From the NCBI GenBank assembly GCA_910592005.1, contig CAJVPP010001786.1:1-17907 (forward strand): a stretch of DNA of 17,907 nt. The letters are read 5' to 3'. Made by a program: the position numbers and the translations under genes. This document shows positions 9,132 through 17,907 of the stretch, in pieces. How positions within the stretch are numbered: the stretch's first letter is position 1; the number at the start of each line of letters is the position of its first letter. The stretch comes from Funneliformis mosseae. Its lineage: Eukaryota > Glomeromycota > Glomeromycetes > Glomerales > Glomeraceae. Below the pieces are notes generated by a model. That model worked only from the letters and a program-made list of their open reading frames with translations. It did not search any database and was not told where the DNA came from.

Positions 9132-9846
9132 CTGTGTATATATATAAGATTAGTTTACTTAAGCGATTCGGTGGAGTGAGATTCTGATTAACAATAGATA
9201 ATGTTGTAACAAGATATGTTTATTTGGAATGAAAAAAAAACGCACGTAATTAAATTAACGGTTACTTTAATATCTTAAAATTAGGATTAAACTAGACCGA
9301 TCTATCATTTGTTTATTCGTTATGCACCGCAAATCAACCAAAATTGCAAGGGGGGGTTTCTACGTTGCCGTATGAAGGTTTAATGTGAAAATTTTATATA
9401 TTTTTTGTAATAATTTTATATTTTTATTAAACGGTCGGTAATTTGTTGAAAATTAAATATACTGTAATACAATCAAGCTACATCTGGATGTTATAATGAA
9501 AAAGCCATTAAAAATTTTTTGGTGAACGTTTTACAATGCAAATGTTCAACTTTTTTTTTTTTTCCATTTAAATTTTCCTTTAATTGACAGTTCACCCTAA
9601 AAAAAACTGTACGCTGGAGATCATCAAATTGTTTGTTGCGGCTGGTTTTTTTTATAAAATTTCTTTATTGGGATTAACTAATTTTAAACCCGCGAAAAAT
9701 ACTTCAACGTAAGCTTGTCTGAATATTATCTATCATATCTAACAACAACAAAATAAATAAAGTTTTATTATATCCCTTTCGGTAACATTCAATCGTTCTG
9801 TTTAATTCAGTCTATTTATGTATAATTTCGATAAAATTCTGTTCTG
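9132..9846. other. Intergenic upstream of the cPLA2-like gene
   Basis: Short frames only. A G7 run lies at 9352-9358 and AATATACTGTA at 9456-9466. The region must hold the distal promoter of the gene starting at 9944 and possibly upstream exons of the minus-strand stretch at 8856-9131, but neither is demonstrable from the sequence. Confidence 0.45.
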
Positions 9847-9854
9847 TATAAATA
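9847..9854 (+). promoter_or_regulatory. TATA box of the cPLA2-like gene
   Basis: TATAAATA stands 97 bases before the ATG at 9944, followed by a C/T-rich patch (about 9870-9910). This leaves room for a 5' UTR of roughly 60 bases. It is a good consensus match in a sensible place, but A/T-rich DNA produces such words often. Confidence 0.5.
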
Positions 9855-9943
9855 GGAAGGTAGTCTATCATTTCAACCATTTTACCCTCTCAAAAAAATT
9901 CTTCTCTTAAAATTAAATCAATTTCAAATTTTTTGTTTATAAC

Positions 9944-10794
9944 ATGGATGCCGAAATGTAAATTTATACCACATATATATATATATGTACAATATATATA
10001 ATCTTTCTCCAATTTTTTTAATTTTAACTTTTTTTTTTGTTGTAATTTATTCTAGAGTGACTAGAGAGAAAGATCTCGGCAATGGCATTAATTTAAAAAC
10101 CGATAAACTATCCGAGACAGAATCTGGTATATGGTTTAGCATTAAAAACGTATTCAACAGGTATTAATAATCCATGTAACGTTTTCTTCAAAATGAATTT
10201 GATAATATTTTCTTTTTAACCCTTTTATTTTACTTGAATTAATATCAGTGCGCTGGGCCAAGAAATCCATGAACGTGAAGTTTTGGTCAAAACGGATAAT
10301 GAGGATGACAATAAAGTGATAACAGAAGTAACCACTAAATCGGAGGTTAAATCATTTTACGATGGATTCTTCGATGGATTGATTTCTCATTTAAGGTATG
10401 CATATATATATCTCCCTATAATAATTTTTCGTCATTATTATTACTTTAAATACCTTTTAATTTTTATTGAAATCTGTTCCAGAACGGATTTTGAAAAATT
10501 TGAAAAGATTATTCATGGATTTAATGCCATGCATGAAAATTTACCGAAAAAACTTTATGATAAATCAATTCATCCTGAAATCGAATGGGATGCAGAAGTT
10601 AGAACTTCTAATGAATTGTGCGATGAAGAAAAAAAATTTTTGAGTGAAAGAAAAGAATACATAAGGGAGGCTTTCGCCAAATACGTTGGAGTTACAGTTG
10701 AAGAAATCCATGTGGAAGATATTCCCATAATTGGATTTGCCGGAAGTGGTGGTGGATTTAGAGCCATGATCGCAAACACGGGTAATGGGAAATT

Positions 10795-10830
<36 letters not shown>

Positions 10831-12656
10831 TTAACATTTTTTTACTGATTTAATGTTTGGTAAAATTTTATCTAGCTTATATGAAAGCAACACAAGACTC
10901 CGGATTATATGATTGTGGTGTTTATTTCGGTGGTAAGTTAATGAATATTTTACAATTCTAAAAATAAAAAAAAATTTATATATATTAATTAGATTCACTC
11001 CATAGGTGTAAGCGGTTGTTGTTTGGCATTAGCATCACTATATTCTTCATTATACGCCACAAAAGAAGATCCAGTTCAAGCTCAATTGGATGGTTTTAAA
11101 GAACGTTTACCGCTTCATATAGTGAATGACTTTTTTGATGATTTATCAAACAATCCATCTCCTGAAGCAGCAATCGAATTATCATTTTCTGGGTTGGTTA
11201 TAAAAAAAGAAATAGGTTTGAATATACAGCCAATTGACACCTTTGGGTGTTTATTGAATGCTAAACTTTTAATTGGAAAAGATCCAGAGTCCCAACGTCG
11301 GGATTATAAAGATTTTAAATTAAGTCAACAAAAACGATTTTTGGAAGGTGGTAAAAAATTGATGCCCATATACACTGCGTAGGTGTCTGAAAAAATTTCT
11401 TTTTTTAAGGTGAAAAAAAAAAAATTTCTAAATCCCAACTTTTTTTAACTTTTTAATTTAGGGTTCATCAAGTTCAAAGAGAAGAGGAGCAGGATAAGGT
11501 TGTACCGGAAAATGTGAAGGATGAACATGGGCTACACTTTGTTTGGTATGAATTTACTCCATTTGAAATCGGTTGTGATGAACTAGCTGGTAAGCGACAA
11601 TCTTCTTATTTTTTAAAACGGTAATAATTTTTACAATTTATAAATTTCGCCTACTTTTTTTTAGAATGGGTGCCTTCTTGGGCTTTCGGACGTGAATTCA
11701 AATGCGGAAAAAATCATAATCGTATACCAGAACAAAATATTGGTCAGTTAATTGGGTAAGTAAATAATATTCTTTAAGATCAAATTAAAAAGAACTCTCT
11801 CGATAAATTTATGACTTTTTTTTTCGCTCCTAATTTTCATATAGAATGTTCGGCTCAGCACCATGTGTGCCTGTTAGTGGAATCATTGAAAAAGTTGAGC
11901 AAGTTTTATATACTGGTTGGATTAAAGAAAGTTTGAAGGCAATTTATGAAGAAGTATGTTTATAAAAGAAAAATATATTTCTTTTGTTTACGTAAACGTA
12001 TAATACATCTAAATTTCTTCTCTCTTTTTAAGGCTGTTGACATTATCGGAGAAGAGGTAAGAACTGAATTGGAAGGAATAAGTTTAATTGACCCTGCAGA
12101 AAATTACACTTTCTCTTCTAAACTCGAAACAGAAGATGAAATCTTAAGATTTATCGATGCAGGAGTATCTTGCGATTTACCATTAGATCCAATGGTTCAT
12201 CCAAGTAGGCAAGTGGATGTAATTATAGCATTTGATTCTTCAGGCAGTTCAGAAAGTTTAGATTTCTTTGAAGAAGTGCATTCACAATTTACAAAACGTA
12301 AAGGAATAACAAGCAAAAAACTCGAAGGGAATGATAAATATTGTGTAATGTATGATTATTCTTATACACCAAATGGAAAACGTCAAGATGCGACAACTAA
12401 TGGAACTCCCGACTCTCGTCAAATGAAACTTTGCTATTTACCATTTGTGCCCCATGAGAAGGTTGATAAAAATTTTATGCCTTTTAAAGATAGATCTACT
12501 TCTTTTGCCAAGTTTGATTACACTCCCGAGGTAGTTGATAAAATTATCAAATTAGCTAAACAAAATTGGTTAGAAGCTGAGGAAAGGGTTAAAAATGTTG
12601 TTATTGATGCTTGGAAGAAGAAAAAAGATAATAGACTAAGCGGTATGAAAATATAA
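9944..12656 (+). CDS. Cytosolic phospholipase A2 / lysophospholipase-like protein, complete
   Basis: Ten coding exons join in frame: 9944-9957, 10056-10160, 10249-10395, 10483-10781, 10876-10932, 11006-11378, 11462-11589, 11665-11755, 11845-11953 and 12033-12656, giving 648 aa. All nine introns are GT-AG and 73-98 nt. The PLA2c/lysophospholipase-B fold releases fatty acids from glycerophospholipids with a Ser-Asp dyad. The oxyanion and phosphate-binding motif GSGGGFRAM is at 176-184 (R182), the nucleophile elbow GVSGC at 208-212 (S210), WYEFTPFEIG at 360-369 and the dyad aspartate in VIIAFDSSG at D509. There is no signal peptide and no C2 domain, so a cytosolic enzyme is inferred, unlike the secreted fungal phospholipase B. 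The N-terminal 90 residues are polar, with no recognised domain. The Cys after S-G replaces the usual Ser but is not catalytic. Start: first exon has only 14 coding bases, but splice phase and TATA spacing support it; an ATG within exon 4 would delete about 110 residues. Confidence 0.9.
10796..10826 (+). repeat. A31 homopolymer inside a cPLA2-like gene intron
   Basis: Thirty-one consecutive A residues lie 14 bases after the 5' splice site of the fourth intron (10782-10875) and are followed directly by six T. The length is likely to vary between nuclei or isolates, and also between assemblies. Confidence 0.9.
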
Positions 12657-12844
12657 ATGTAATTGTATCATATTATTGTCCGAAGGACCTTATACTGTCG
12701 TTTTGTACTATAGCCTGATCAACGAATGAAATTTGTGGATTTGTTTATTATCAATTTTGTGTTACGTAAATATGTCAAATTGTAAATTACTATTTAGATT
12801 ACATTATATTTTGTGTCATTTATATTATCAAAAAAAAAAAATTT

Positions 12845-12857
12845 GGGGGGGGGGGGG
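12845..12857 (+). repeat. G13 homopolymer
   Basis: Thirteen G in a row, preceded by an A-run plus ATTT and followed by eight A, in DNA otherwise poor in G. It lies about 190 bases after the cPLA2-like stop, probably in the 3' UTR because AATAAA words come later. It could form a G-rich structure or reflect a sequencing problem. Confidence 0.85.
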
Positions 12858-12985
12858 AAAAAAAAGACGCGTAAAAGAAAAAGAAATATCATTTGTTTTT
12901 ATGAAAATTGGTTTAATAAAGCTAAAAAAAAAAAAAAGGTTAATAAAGTTTAAATTAAAACTATTTTGTGTAAACCGATAAAACG

Positions 12986-13012
12986 GTTACTCGGCACTTC
13001 GTGCCGAGTAAC
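12986..13012. repeat. Perfect 12-bp stem, 3-nt loop hairpin
   Basis: GTTACTCGGCAC and GTGCCGAGTAAC are exact inverted copies around TTC. It is much richer in GC than the surroundings and is the strongest small hairpin in the window. It is 330 bases past the cPLA2-like stop and 40-70 bases after the AATAAA words. It could be the 3' hairpin of a Helitron-like element or a dispersed palindrome; no CTRR end follows it directly, so the Helitron reading is weak. Confidence 0.7.
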
Positions 13013-13660
13013 TATTACTTATTATTGGCCATGTTATCGAAATTAACCCAATTATTATCAAAATTATCGCTTCGGACCAGAACGGTTTCCGTTCCCTAGT
13101 TTAATATAGGATTATATAAAAAGTGTATCACCTGTCGCAAATTTCTTAATGAGAATTCAGCGGATATTAAATTACCGCGTATGTCCTGAATATCAAAAAG
13201 GCTTTTACACCTACAAAATGCATCGTAAACATAGCTACTTTCTTTTTGAATTTACTCTTCAGTAAATATGTGTAAAGGTTAAGTATTTACACTAAAATTG
13301 GAAATCGTTTTTCAAGGAACACAATTTCAATCCTTCGATATTTCAATCATTTAATCACCTCGTTCAAATCTTCTGCTAAACATACTTATTAGTAACAATT
13401 TGTCAGATCTATTCAACATTATAAATTTCTTGAATTATTCTTCATAAGTCTGCGACATATCACCTGATAAGTCTATTAGTGATATTATTACAGTCAGGAG
13501 TATTTTCAAAATTGGAATCGATTCCAGAATTAATTCTGCTGATCATGCCGATCATTTTCATAGGAAATTTTGAAACTATAAAATTTTTATTTTTTTTTGC
13601 AAAAATTAAATGTTAGAATATACTGTATATTTTTGAGTATATAGTTTTAGAATCCACTGG

Positions 13661-13668
13661 AATCCATA
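13661..13668. repeat. hAT target-site duplication, left copy
   Basis: AATCCATA directly precedes the element and is repeated exactly at 17308-17315 directly after it. Eight bases is the duplication length made by hAT transposases. Confidence 0.93.
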
Positions 13669-13681
13669 TAGTGTTCAGACC
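13669..13681. repeat. hAT left terminal inverted repeat
   Basis: TAGTGTTCAGACC matches the complement of the right end exactly. Beyond 13 bases similarity continues imperfectly, with GTTAATAA shared further in. Confidence 0.93.
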
Positions 13682-13682
13682 C

Positions 13683-14497
13683 GTAAACCGTTAATAACGG
13701 ATAAAAACGGATATCCGTTATTATCGGGTATCCGGTTTGAAATTTATTAGACGGATTATCATCCGGGTTTAAAAAATTATTAACGGATTTAACCGGTTGA
13801 ATATGATAACGGATATCGGATATCGGATACTTAACATTAATCCGGATGTGTAATGGGTTATCGGGACTAACGGATTAACATTACACCATTACGGCATGCC
13901 ATAATAAAATGTAAATTATTATTATTAGTACTAGTACCATGATTCTAATGTTAGGCACATAATATGTAATTTTTGAATAACGGATTACCTACTGATCGAA
14001 AAAAGATATGTATTAAATTATGACTAAAATCATCATAAACAAATTAAACAAATTGTGCAATGATTTAGGTAGTGTATTCACCTACATACTGCTTGTTAAG
14101 ACGATCATCAAAAAAATTCGCGATTTCATTAATAAATATTATTCAAAGCTGTTAGTTATTAAGTGAATATTTACTGTATAATTGAATTGGTAAAAATATA
14201 TTCAATTTTCATCGTCAAATTTTAAATATTCATAAATATTTATTATCCGAAGCTAATAAATAAAAAAAAATATTATCTATATTATAAACGCATACCTAGT
14301 ATTCGGGCTCGTTATCTGATATAAAATTTGATTAACCAGATATTAAAATTAGCTATCGGATATAACGATTAAATCTGATAAAGAATATCAGATAACTATA
14401 GCATTTAAACAGGTTATCGGATATCTGATTATAATAAACGCCAAATTAGATAATGCACAAACTTTTTTTTCTTTTTTTAGTTACTTTGTTTTATAAT
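13683..14497 (+). repeat. hAT left subterminal repeat region and transposase leader
   Basis: 13683-13880 is dense in ACGGATATCC, GGATATCGGATATC and ATCCGG words in both orientations. A second, more diverged cluster (14300-14450) has TTATCGGATATC and ATCAGATAAC. The part between is plain A/T-rich DNA with no frame. The arrays are expected to bind transposase. The transposase promoter should lie near 14440-14490, but no clear TATA box can be singled out. Confidence 0.65.
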
Positions 14498-16795
14498 ATG
14501 AACGATACAAGTAATATAAGACAAGATAGTCCTTTGACTTCTGAAGAACAACCAACAACAAAAATAAAACTAAATCGAAAAAAAAGAAGTTGGACTTGAA
14601 GATGTAGAACAAACAAATGATAAAGGAGAATTGCTTAAAAGATGTAAAGTTTTAGATATTCAAGGAAATAAATGCGGAACTCTTTATGTTAATGACGGTT
14701 CAACTGGAAATGCTATTAATCATTTATTAACTGATCATGAATTATCGAAGAATGGTAAAACTAATAATGTATGTATTTTTTTTTGATTTTATTAAGTCAA
14801 AAAATTATAATTTAATTTATTGTTTTTTTTTGTAGAAACAACAAACTCTTCCTGCTATTTTTCGGGTTCAGAAACATAAAGAAAATCGTCAAAATGAACT
14901 TCGACAATTTTTAGTTGATTGGATAATTGATGACCTTCAACCATTATATGTAGTTCAAAATCAATCATTTCGTCGATTTATTAGTGAATTAGATCCAGCC
15001 TTTATAATGCCTGATGAAAAAGGAATCAAATAAGTTATTCATTATGCTTATAATTTTACATTACCAATTTTAATTAAAAAAACTAATACAGAAGCAAGAA
15101 GTGTATCATTAACCACTGATATGTAGACCGCAAGAAATAGGCAAGGATATATTGGCATAACTTGTTCTTATATTGATTCAAAATTTAATCTTAATGAAAT
15201 TACTTTATCTATTAATTATGTCCGGTACCCTCATGATGCTCAACATATTATTGAAAGTTTAGAAGATATTCTTGTAAAATGGAATTTACATGAAAAAGTT
15301 TATACGATTACTACTGATAATGGACCAAATATAAAAAAAGCAATTTTAAATATGAATGCAATTAAATGGCAAGGATGTAATGCACATACTCTTCAACTTA
15401 TAATCGGAAAAGGTTTAGTTCCTGTAAAAGTTTTAATTATACAAGTAAAAAGATTAATTGAATTTTTACACGTCCTAAACAATTAGAACGCTTAGAAGAT
15501 ATTCAAAAAAAATATCCAAATGCAAATATATTAGATAGTTTGGAAATTGAAACGGAAGAAACAAATATTGTAAGATTTATTTATTTTTTTTTTTTTTAAA
15601 AAATTTAGTTTATAATTAAAGTTGTATTTAAAATTTAATTATGTATTTATATAAATATTATTTTTTTTTAATAAATTTGAAAATTATTTTAATTATTTTT
15701 TAAATTATATTTACTTTCATTATAATTTTTTAATTTATATATTAATTATAGAATGCTAAAGATACAGCTAAATATCTTCAATTGATTAATAATATATCTA
15801 CACGCTGGAATTCGAGTTTTCTTGCATGGAAATGTTTATTATATCTAAAAGGATGGATTAAAATTTTATTAAATACAATTTCAAATTATACAGATCAAAA
15901 TTCAAAAAAAGATGCTAAAAGGTTGAAAGAAATAATGATTAATGATGATGAATGGGATCTTATTATGGATTTAACAGAAGTATTATCAGTATTTGTAGAA
16001 GTAACAGATGTATTAGGAGGAAGCAATTATATAACCAATAGTTTGTATATACCAATGTTGATGGAAATTACTAAAACACTTACAACAAATTTATTATCAT
16101 ATGATAAAGATTCTGATAGTAATGAACAAGATGATGTATTTGAAAATGATGACAAAGAAGAGGAATTAACAAATAGAAATATTATAATTAATGAACCAGT
16201 TAATACTTTTGGTTTACTTGATAAAGTTAAATCAAAATTATTTACAAATATAAAAAAATATTATCCTACACTTACCATTGAAAATCTAATTCCTTCAATA
16301 TTAGATTCTCAGTTGAAAAAACTTGACTTTACTTTAATAGATCAACAAGTTAATACTGAATGGCATTTATATGAATTGTTTGAACAAGAAAAAGAAGATT
16401 ATCAAAAAGAAACTGGAATACCTAATTCTTTAGAAGTATCTCAACCAAAATCTTTAGCAAAAAAAAAAACTTTAATAGCACGACTTGCTAAAGATAATGT
16501 AGTTGCTCTTAATGAAGTTGGTGAATATCTTCAATTACCAGAGATTCCATTAGATTCAAATCCTCTTGCATGGTGAAATGAAAAAAAAGACAAATTTCCT
16601 ATTTTAAGTCACCTTGCTTAAAAGTATTTGGCAGTTTCTGCAACATCAACTGCAAGTAAACGACTTTTTTCTGATACCGGTAATCTATTAACTAATAAAA
16701 GGATACATATAAAGCCAGAATTATTCAAGAAGATTATGTTTTTAAAAAGAAATGCATCTAATTTTGATACAATTCACTCTAATACAACTAATTAA
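14498..16795 (+). pseudogene. hAT transposase pseudogene
   Basis: Three exon-like parts (14498-14768, 14836-15569, 15752-16795) with GT-AG introns. The order of domains is that of hAT transposases. First comes a BED-type zinc finger, with CKVLDIQGNKC and HLLTDH. The RNase-H-like core follows, with SLTTDM, TTDNGPN, CNAHTLQL and STRWNSSF. The C-terminal dimerisation region has EVGEYLQLPEIP, YLAVSATSTASKRLFSD and NKRIHIKPELFKK. Lesions: a frame change near 14597 (TGA in frame, reading resumes in the +1 frame), TAA at 15031, TAG at 15124 where the family has Trp (TTDxWT), a one-base loss in a T run at 15463-15467, TGA at 16574 and TAA at 16619. The four listed non-frameshift stops fit single C-to-T or G-to-A changes from Gln or Trp codons. 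The catalytic acidic residues still readable include the Asp in TTDN. The longest open piece is 15752-16573. It cannot make a functional protein. Confidence 0.9.
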
Positions 16796-17294
16796 ACATA
16801 CTATACCAATATACTGACTTTAATAAAAGTTTTATTTTTTGTTAAATATCCATTATAATTAACAATTTCGTGGGTTCAATAAATGTTATGAATGCAAAAA
16901 ATGAGTAAGAAATTTTTTTTTGCAAGTTGGCTTATTTAATTTAATAAACTGATTTGTTTAGTCAGTATCGGGCGTATTGTCAAATCTGATTGTAATAAAT
17001 AATAGGCTTAGTTTAATTCTTATAATTTGAATTTGTTTATTTAGAAAATGCTAATATTGATAAAAATTTTGGTACTTCTACGACATCAAAATCATAATAT
17101 CTAGGTATAAATAACCTGTTAATCAACTGTTAAACTGTTATCCAACCATTAATAAACTGGTATCCATCTTTTATCCACCCATTAATTTAACGGATTAAAC
17201 CTATAAACAAACCAGATTAAAATTTTATTAACAGTTATCAATCCGGATTAGTTTTTTCTTAATGGATAAATCCAGTTTATTTATTAACAAACCA
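16796..17294 (+). repeat. hAT 3' region and right subterminal repeats
   Basis: After the transposase stop, AATAAA words (16878, 16996) could end its transcript. From about 17105 to 17290 come repeats of ACTGTTA, GGTATCC, ACGGATTA and ATCCGGATT, the counterparts of the left array but in shorter and more diverged form. Confidence 0.6.
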
Positions 17295-17307
17295 GGTCTG
17301 AACACTA
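17295..17307. repeat. hAT right terminal inverted repeat
   Basis: GGTCTGAACACTA is the exact complement of the left end at 13669-13681. Confidence 0.93.
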
Positions 17308-17315
17308 AATCCATA
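17308..17315. repeat. hAT target-site duplication, right copy
   Basis: AATCCATA, identical to 13661-13668. Confidence 0.93.
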
Positions 17316-17455
17316 AGACTTTATAAAGTAATTTCTTTTAAATCATATATATTAATTTTATAATTAATGATGATAATTTTATTTCTACACAAACTTCTTT
17401 TTATTCTTTACTTTAATTTTTAGATCTTATCAAATGCAATACCAAATTTTTAATA

Positions 17456-17907
17456 CAGAGGGTGATCATGGATACCTGAATAATAAGTATTTTTTGTTTA
17501 TTCACTTTATTTACATATTTACGTATATTTCTAATTTAAGCATTTGTTTAAAATATAAATGGATGTCAATCACAAATAATAAATAATTTTCTTTTGAACA
17601 AAAATGGTTAAAGCAAAAGAATTGAATGCTGAACAATATAAAGCAATTCTTTATGATCACAAACGAGGTGATTTATATCAAAAATTGCTGACATTGTACA
17701 ATGTGATAAAATAACTGTCCATGATGTGATAAAACATTTTAAAGAAACTAATTCTGTAATACTAAAAAAACGTTGTAGTCTGAAGTCACTTTTTAATTTA
17801 AATGCACAATCTTTACTCAAAAAGATTGTTATACAAAATTTGAAGCATCGTTGCCTTACCACTCAAAAAATTCAAGAATTATGGACTAAAAAAAAAGAAA
17901 GTTTCAA
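17456..17907 (+). mobile_element. Tc1/mariner-like transposon, left part only
   Basis: A transposase start at 17604 is preceded 148 bases upstream by TA followed by CAGAGGGTGATCATGG (17454-17471). Tc1/mariner elements insert at TA and their ends commonly begin with CA, so 17456 is proposed as the left terminus; without the right end this is a guess. The element continues past the window. It lies 148 bases from the hAT right end. Confidence 0.5.
17604..17907 (+). pseudogene. Tc1/mariner-like transposase N-terminus, frameshifted, partial
   Basis: The frame opens MVKAKELNAEQYKAILYDHK and then, after a one-base loss near 17671-17675, continues in another frame as ISKIADIVQCDKITVHDVIK, KETNSVILKKR and LTTQKIQELW. 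This is the N-terminal pair of helix-turn-helix DNA-binding domains of Tc1-type transposases: the IxxIAxIVxCxKxTVxxVIKxF pattern and the following basic KKR linker. In the original frame a TAA stops translation at 17709-17711. The catalytic DDE domain would be to the right, outside the window. Similarity is to the family pattern as I know it; the copy is inactive as it stands unless the one-base gap is an assembly error. Confidence 0.78.

Larger units (their letters stand above)
12657..13660. other. 3' flank of the cPLA2-like gene and intergenic DNA
   Basis: AATAAA words at 12915-12920 and 12941-12946 are the likely polyadenylation signals. The stretch includes an A-run, G13 and A8 at 12829-12865, a perfect hairpin at 12986-13012, a small GAACGG/CCGTTC hairpin at 13080-13094, and AATATACTGTA at 13617-13627. 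No convincing reading frame is present on either strand. The last eight bases before 13669 are the hAT target duplication. Confidence 0.55.
13669..17307 (+). mobile_element. Full-length hAT DNA transposon, non-autonomous through decay
   Basis: The element is 3639 bp. The ends are 13-bp perfect terminal inverted repeats: TAGTGTTCAGACC at 13669-13681 and its complement at 17295-17307. Exact 8-bp duplications (AATCCATA) flank it. Both ends carry subterminal arrays built from ACGGAT, GGATATC and GTTAATAA words (13683-13880, weaker copies 14300-14450, and 17105-17300 on the right), the usual transposase-binding layout. Between them lies a broken hAT transposase gene with two introns. With intact ends and duplication but a dead transposase, it may have moved in trans, or decayed after landing. 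It sits between the cPLA2-like gene and a Tc1-like element and breaks no recognisable gene. Confidence 0.93.

Noticed and set aside
9114..9155. A 27- or 54-base intron joining 8856-9131 to an exon above 9155
   Set aside because: The 27-base intron is too short, and for the 54-base version the required phase puts a TAA codon immediately before the junction.
12733..12981. Plus-strand frame of 82 codons after the cPLA2-like gene
   Set aside because: It has no ATG start, runs through A, G and A homopolymers giving Lys/Gly runs, and resembles 3' UTR.
12986..13012. Hairpin as a bacterial-type terminator or a confirmed Helitron 3' end
   Set aside because: The context is eukaryotic, no T-run follows, and no CTRR terminus lies at the right distance.
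13130..13560. Minus-strand peptide fragments such as RIIQEIYNVE and QIVTNKYV as a decayed gene
   Set aside because: The stop density equals that expected by chance in A/T-rich DNA and no family pattern is recognisable.
1..17907. CRISPR arrays, tRNA or rRNA genes, a biosynthetic cluster or a new defence-like system
   Set aside because: No regularly spaced repeats, no RNA-gene folds and no functionally linked gene set were found; the three host genes appear unrelated.

Overview
This is strongly AT-rich eukaryotic DNA with short GT-AG introns, long A/T homopolymers and much decayed transposon sequence. Three kinds of evidence point to a fungus: a complete division-1 chitin synthase, a signal-peptide-less cPLA2/lysophospholipase-like gene cut by nine introns of 73-98 nt, and relics of Helitron, hAT and Tc1/mariner elements. 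Together with the base composition they suggest an arbuscular-mycorrhizal fungus (Glomeromycotina, Rhizophagus-like). That placement is inference; no rRNA or other marker is present.

Layout. 1-650 (-): decayed Helitron protein (DUF6570-type region) running off the left edge. About 650-3400: no gene seen; it holds small palindromes, an ACGG-rich array that may be a solo hAT-like end, a purine tract and several CACGTG sites. 3398-3547: pyrimidine tract and TATA-like sequence in front of chitin synthase. 3667-6401 (+): chitin synthase, 3 exons, 845 aa. 6402-7685: convergent intergenic DNA with a 12-bp inverted repeat. 7686-8744 (-): single-exon protein of 352 aa with about nine membrane segments, not recognised. 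8856-9131 (-): a 91-codon coding-like stretch without a start codon, probably a last exon or gene relic. 9944-12656 (+): cPLA2-like gene, 10 coding exons, 648 aa, TATA box at 9847. 12657-13660: intergenic, with G13 and a perfect 27-bp hairpin. 13669-17307 (+): a full-length hAT element with matching 13-bp terminal repeats and a perfect 8-bp target duplication, but a transposase broken by four stops and two frameshifts. 17456-17907 (+): the left part of a Tc1/mariner-like element, frameshifted, leaving the window.

The host genes do not form a pathway together: one makes cell-wall chitin at the plasma membrane, one hydrolyses phospholipid in the cytosol, one is an unknown membrane protein. The main interest lies in the transposon copies and how they decayed (largely C-to-T/G-to-A type changes), in one unassigned coding stretch, and in several small symmetric DNA elements. 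I did not find a convincing new multi-gene system.
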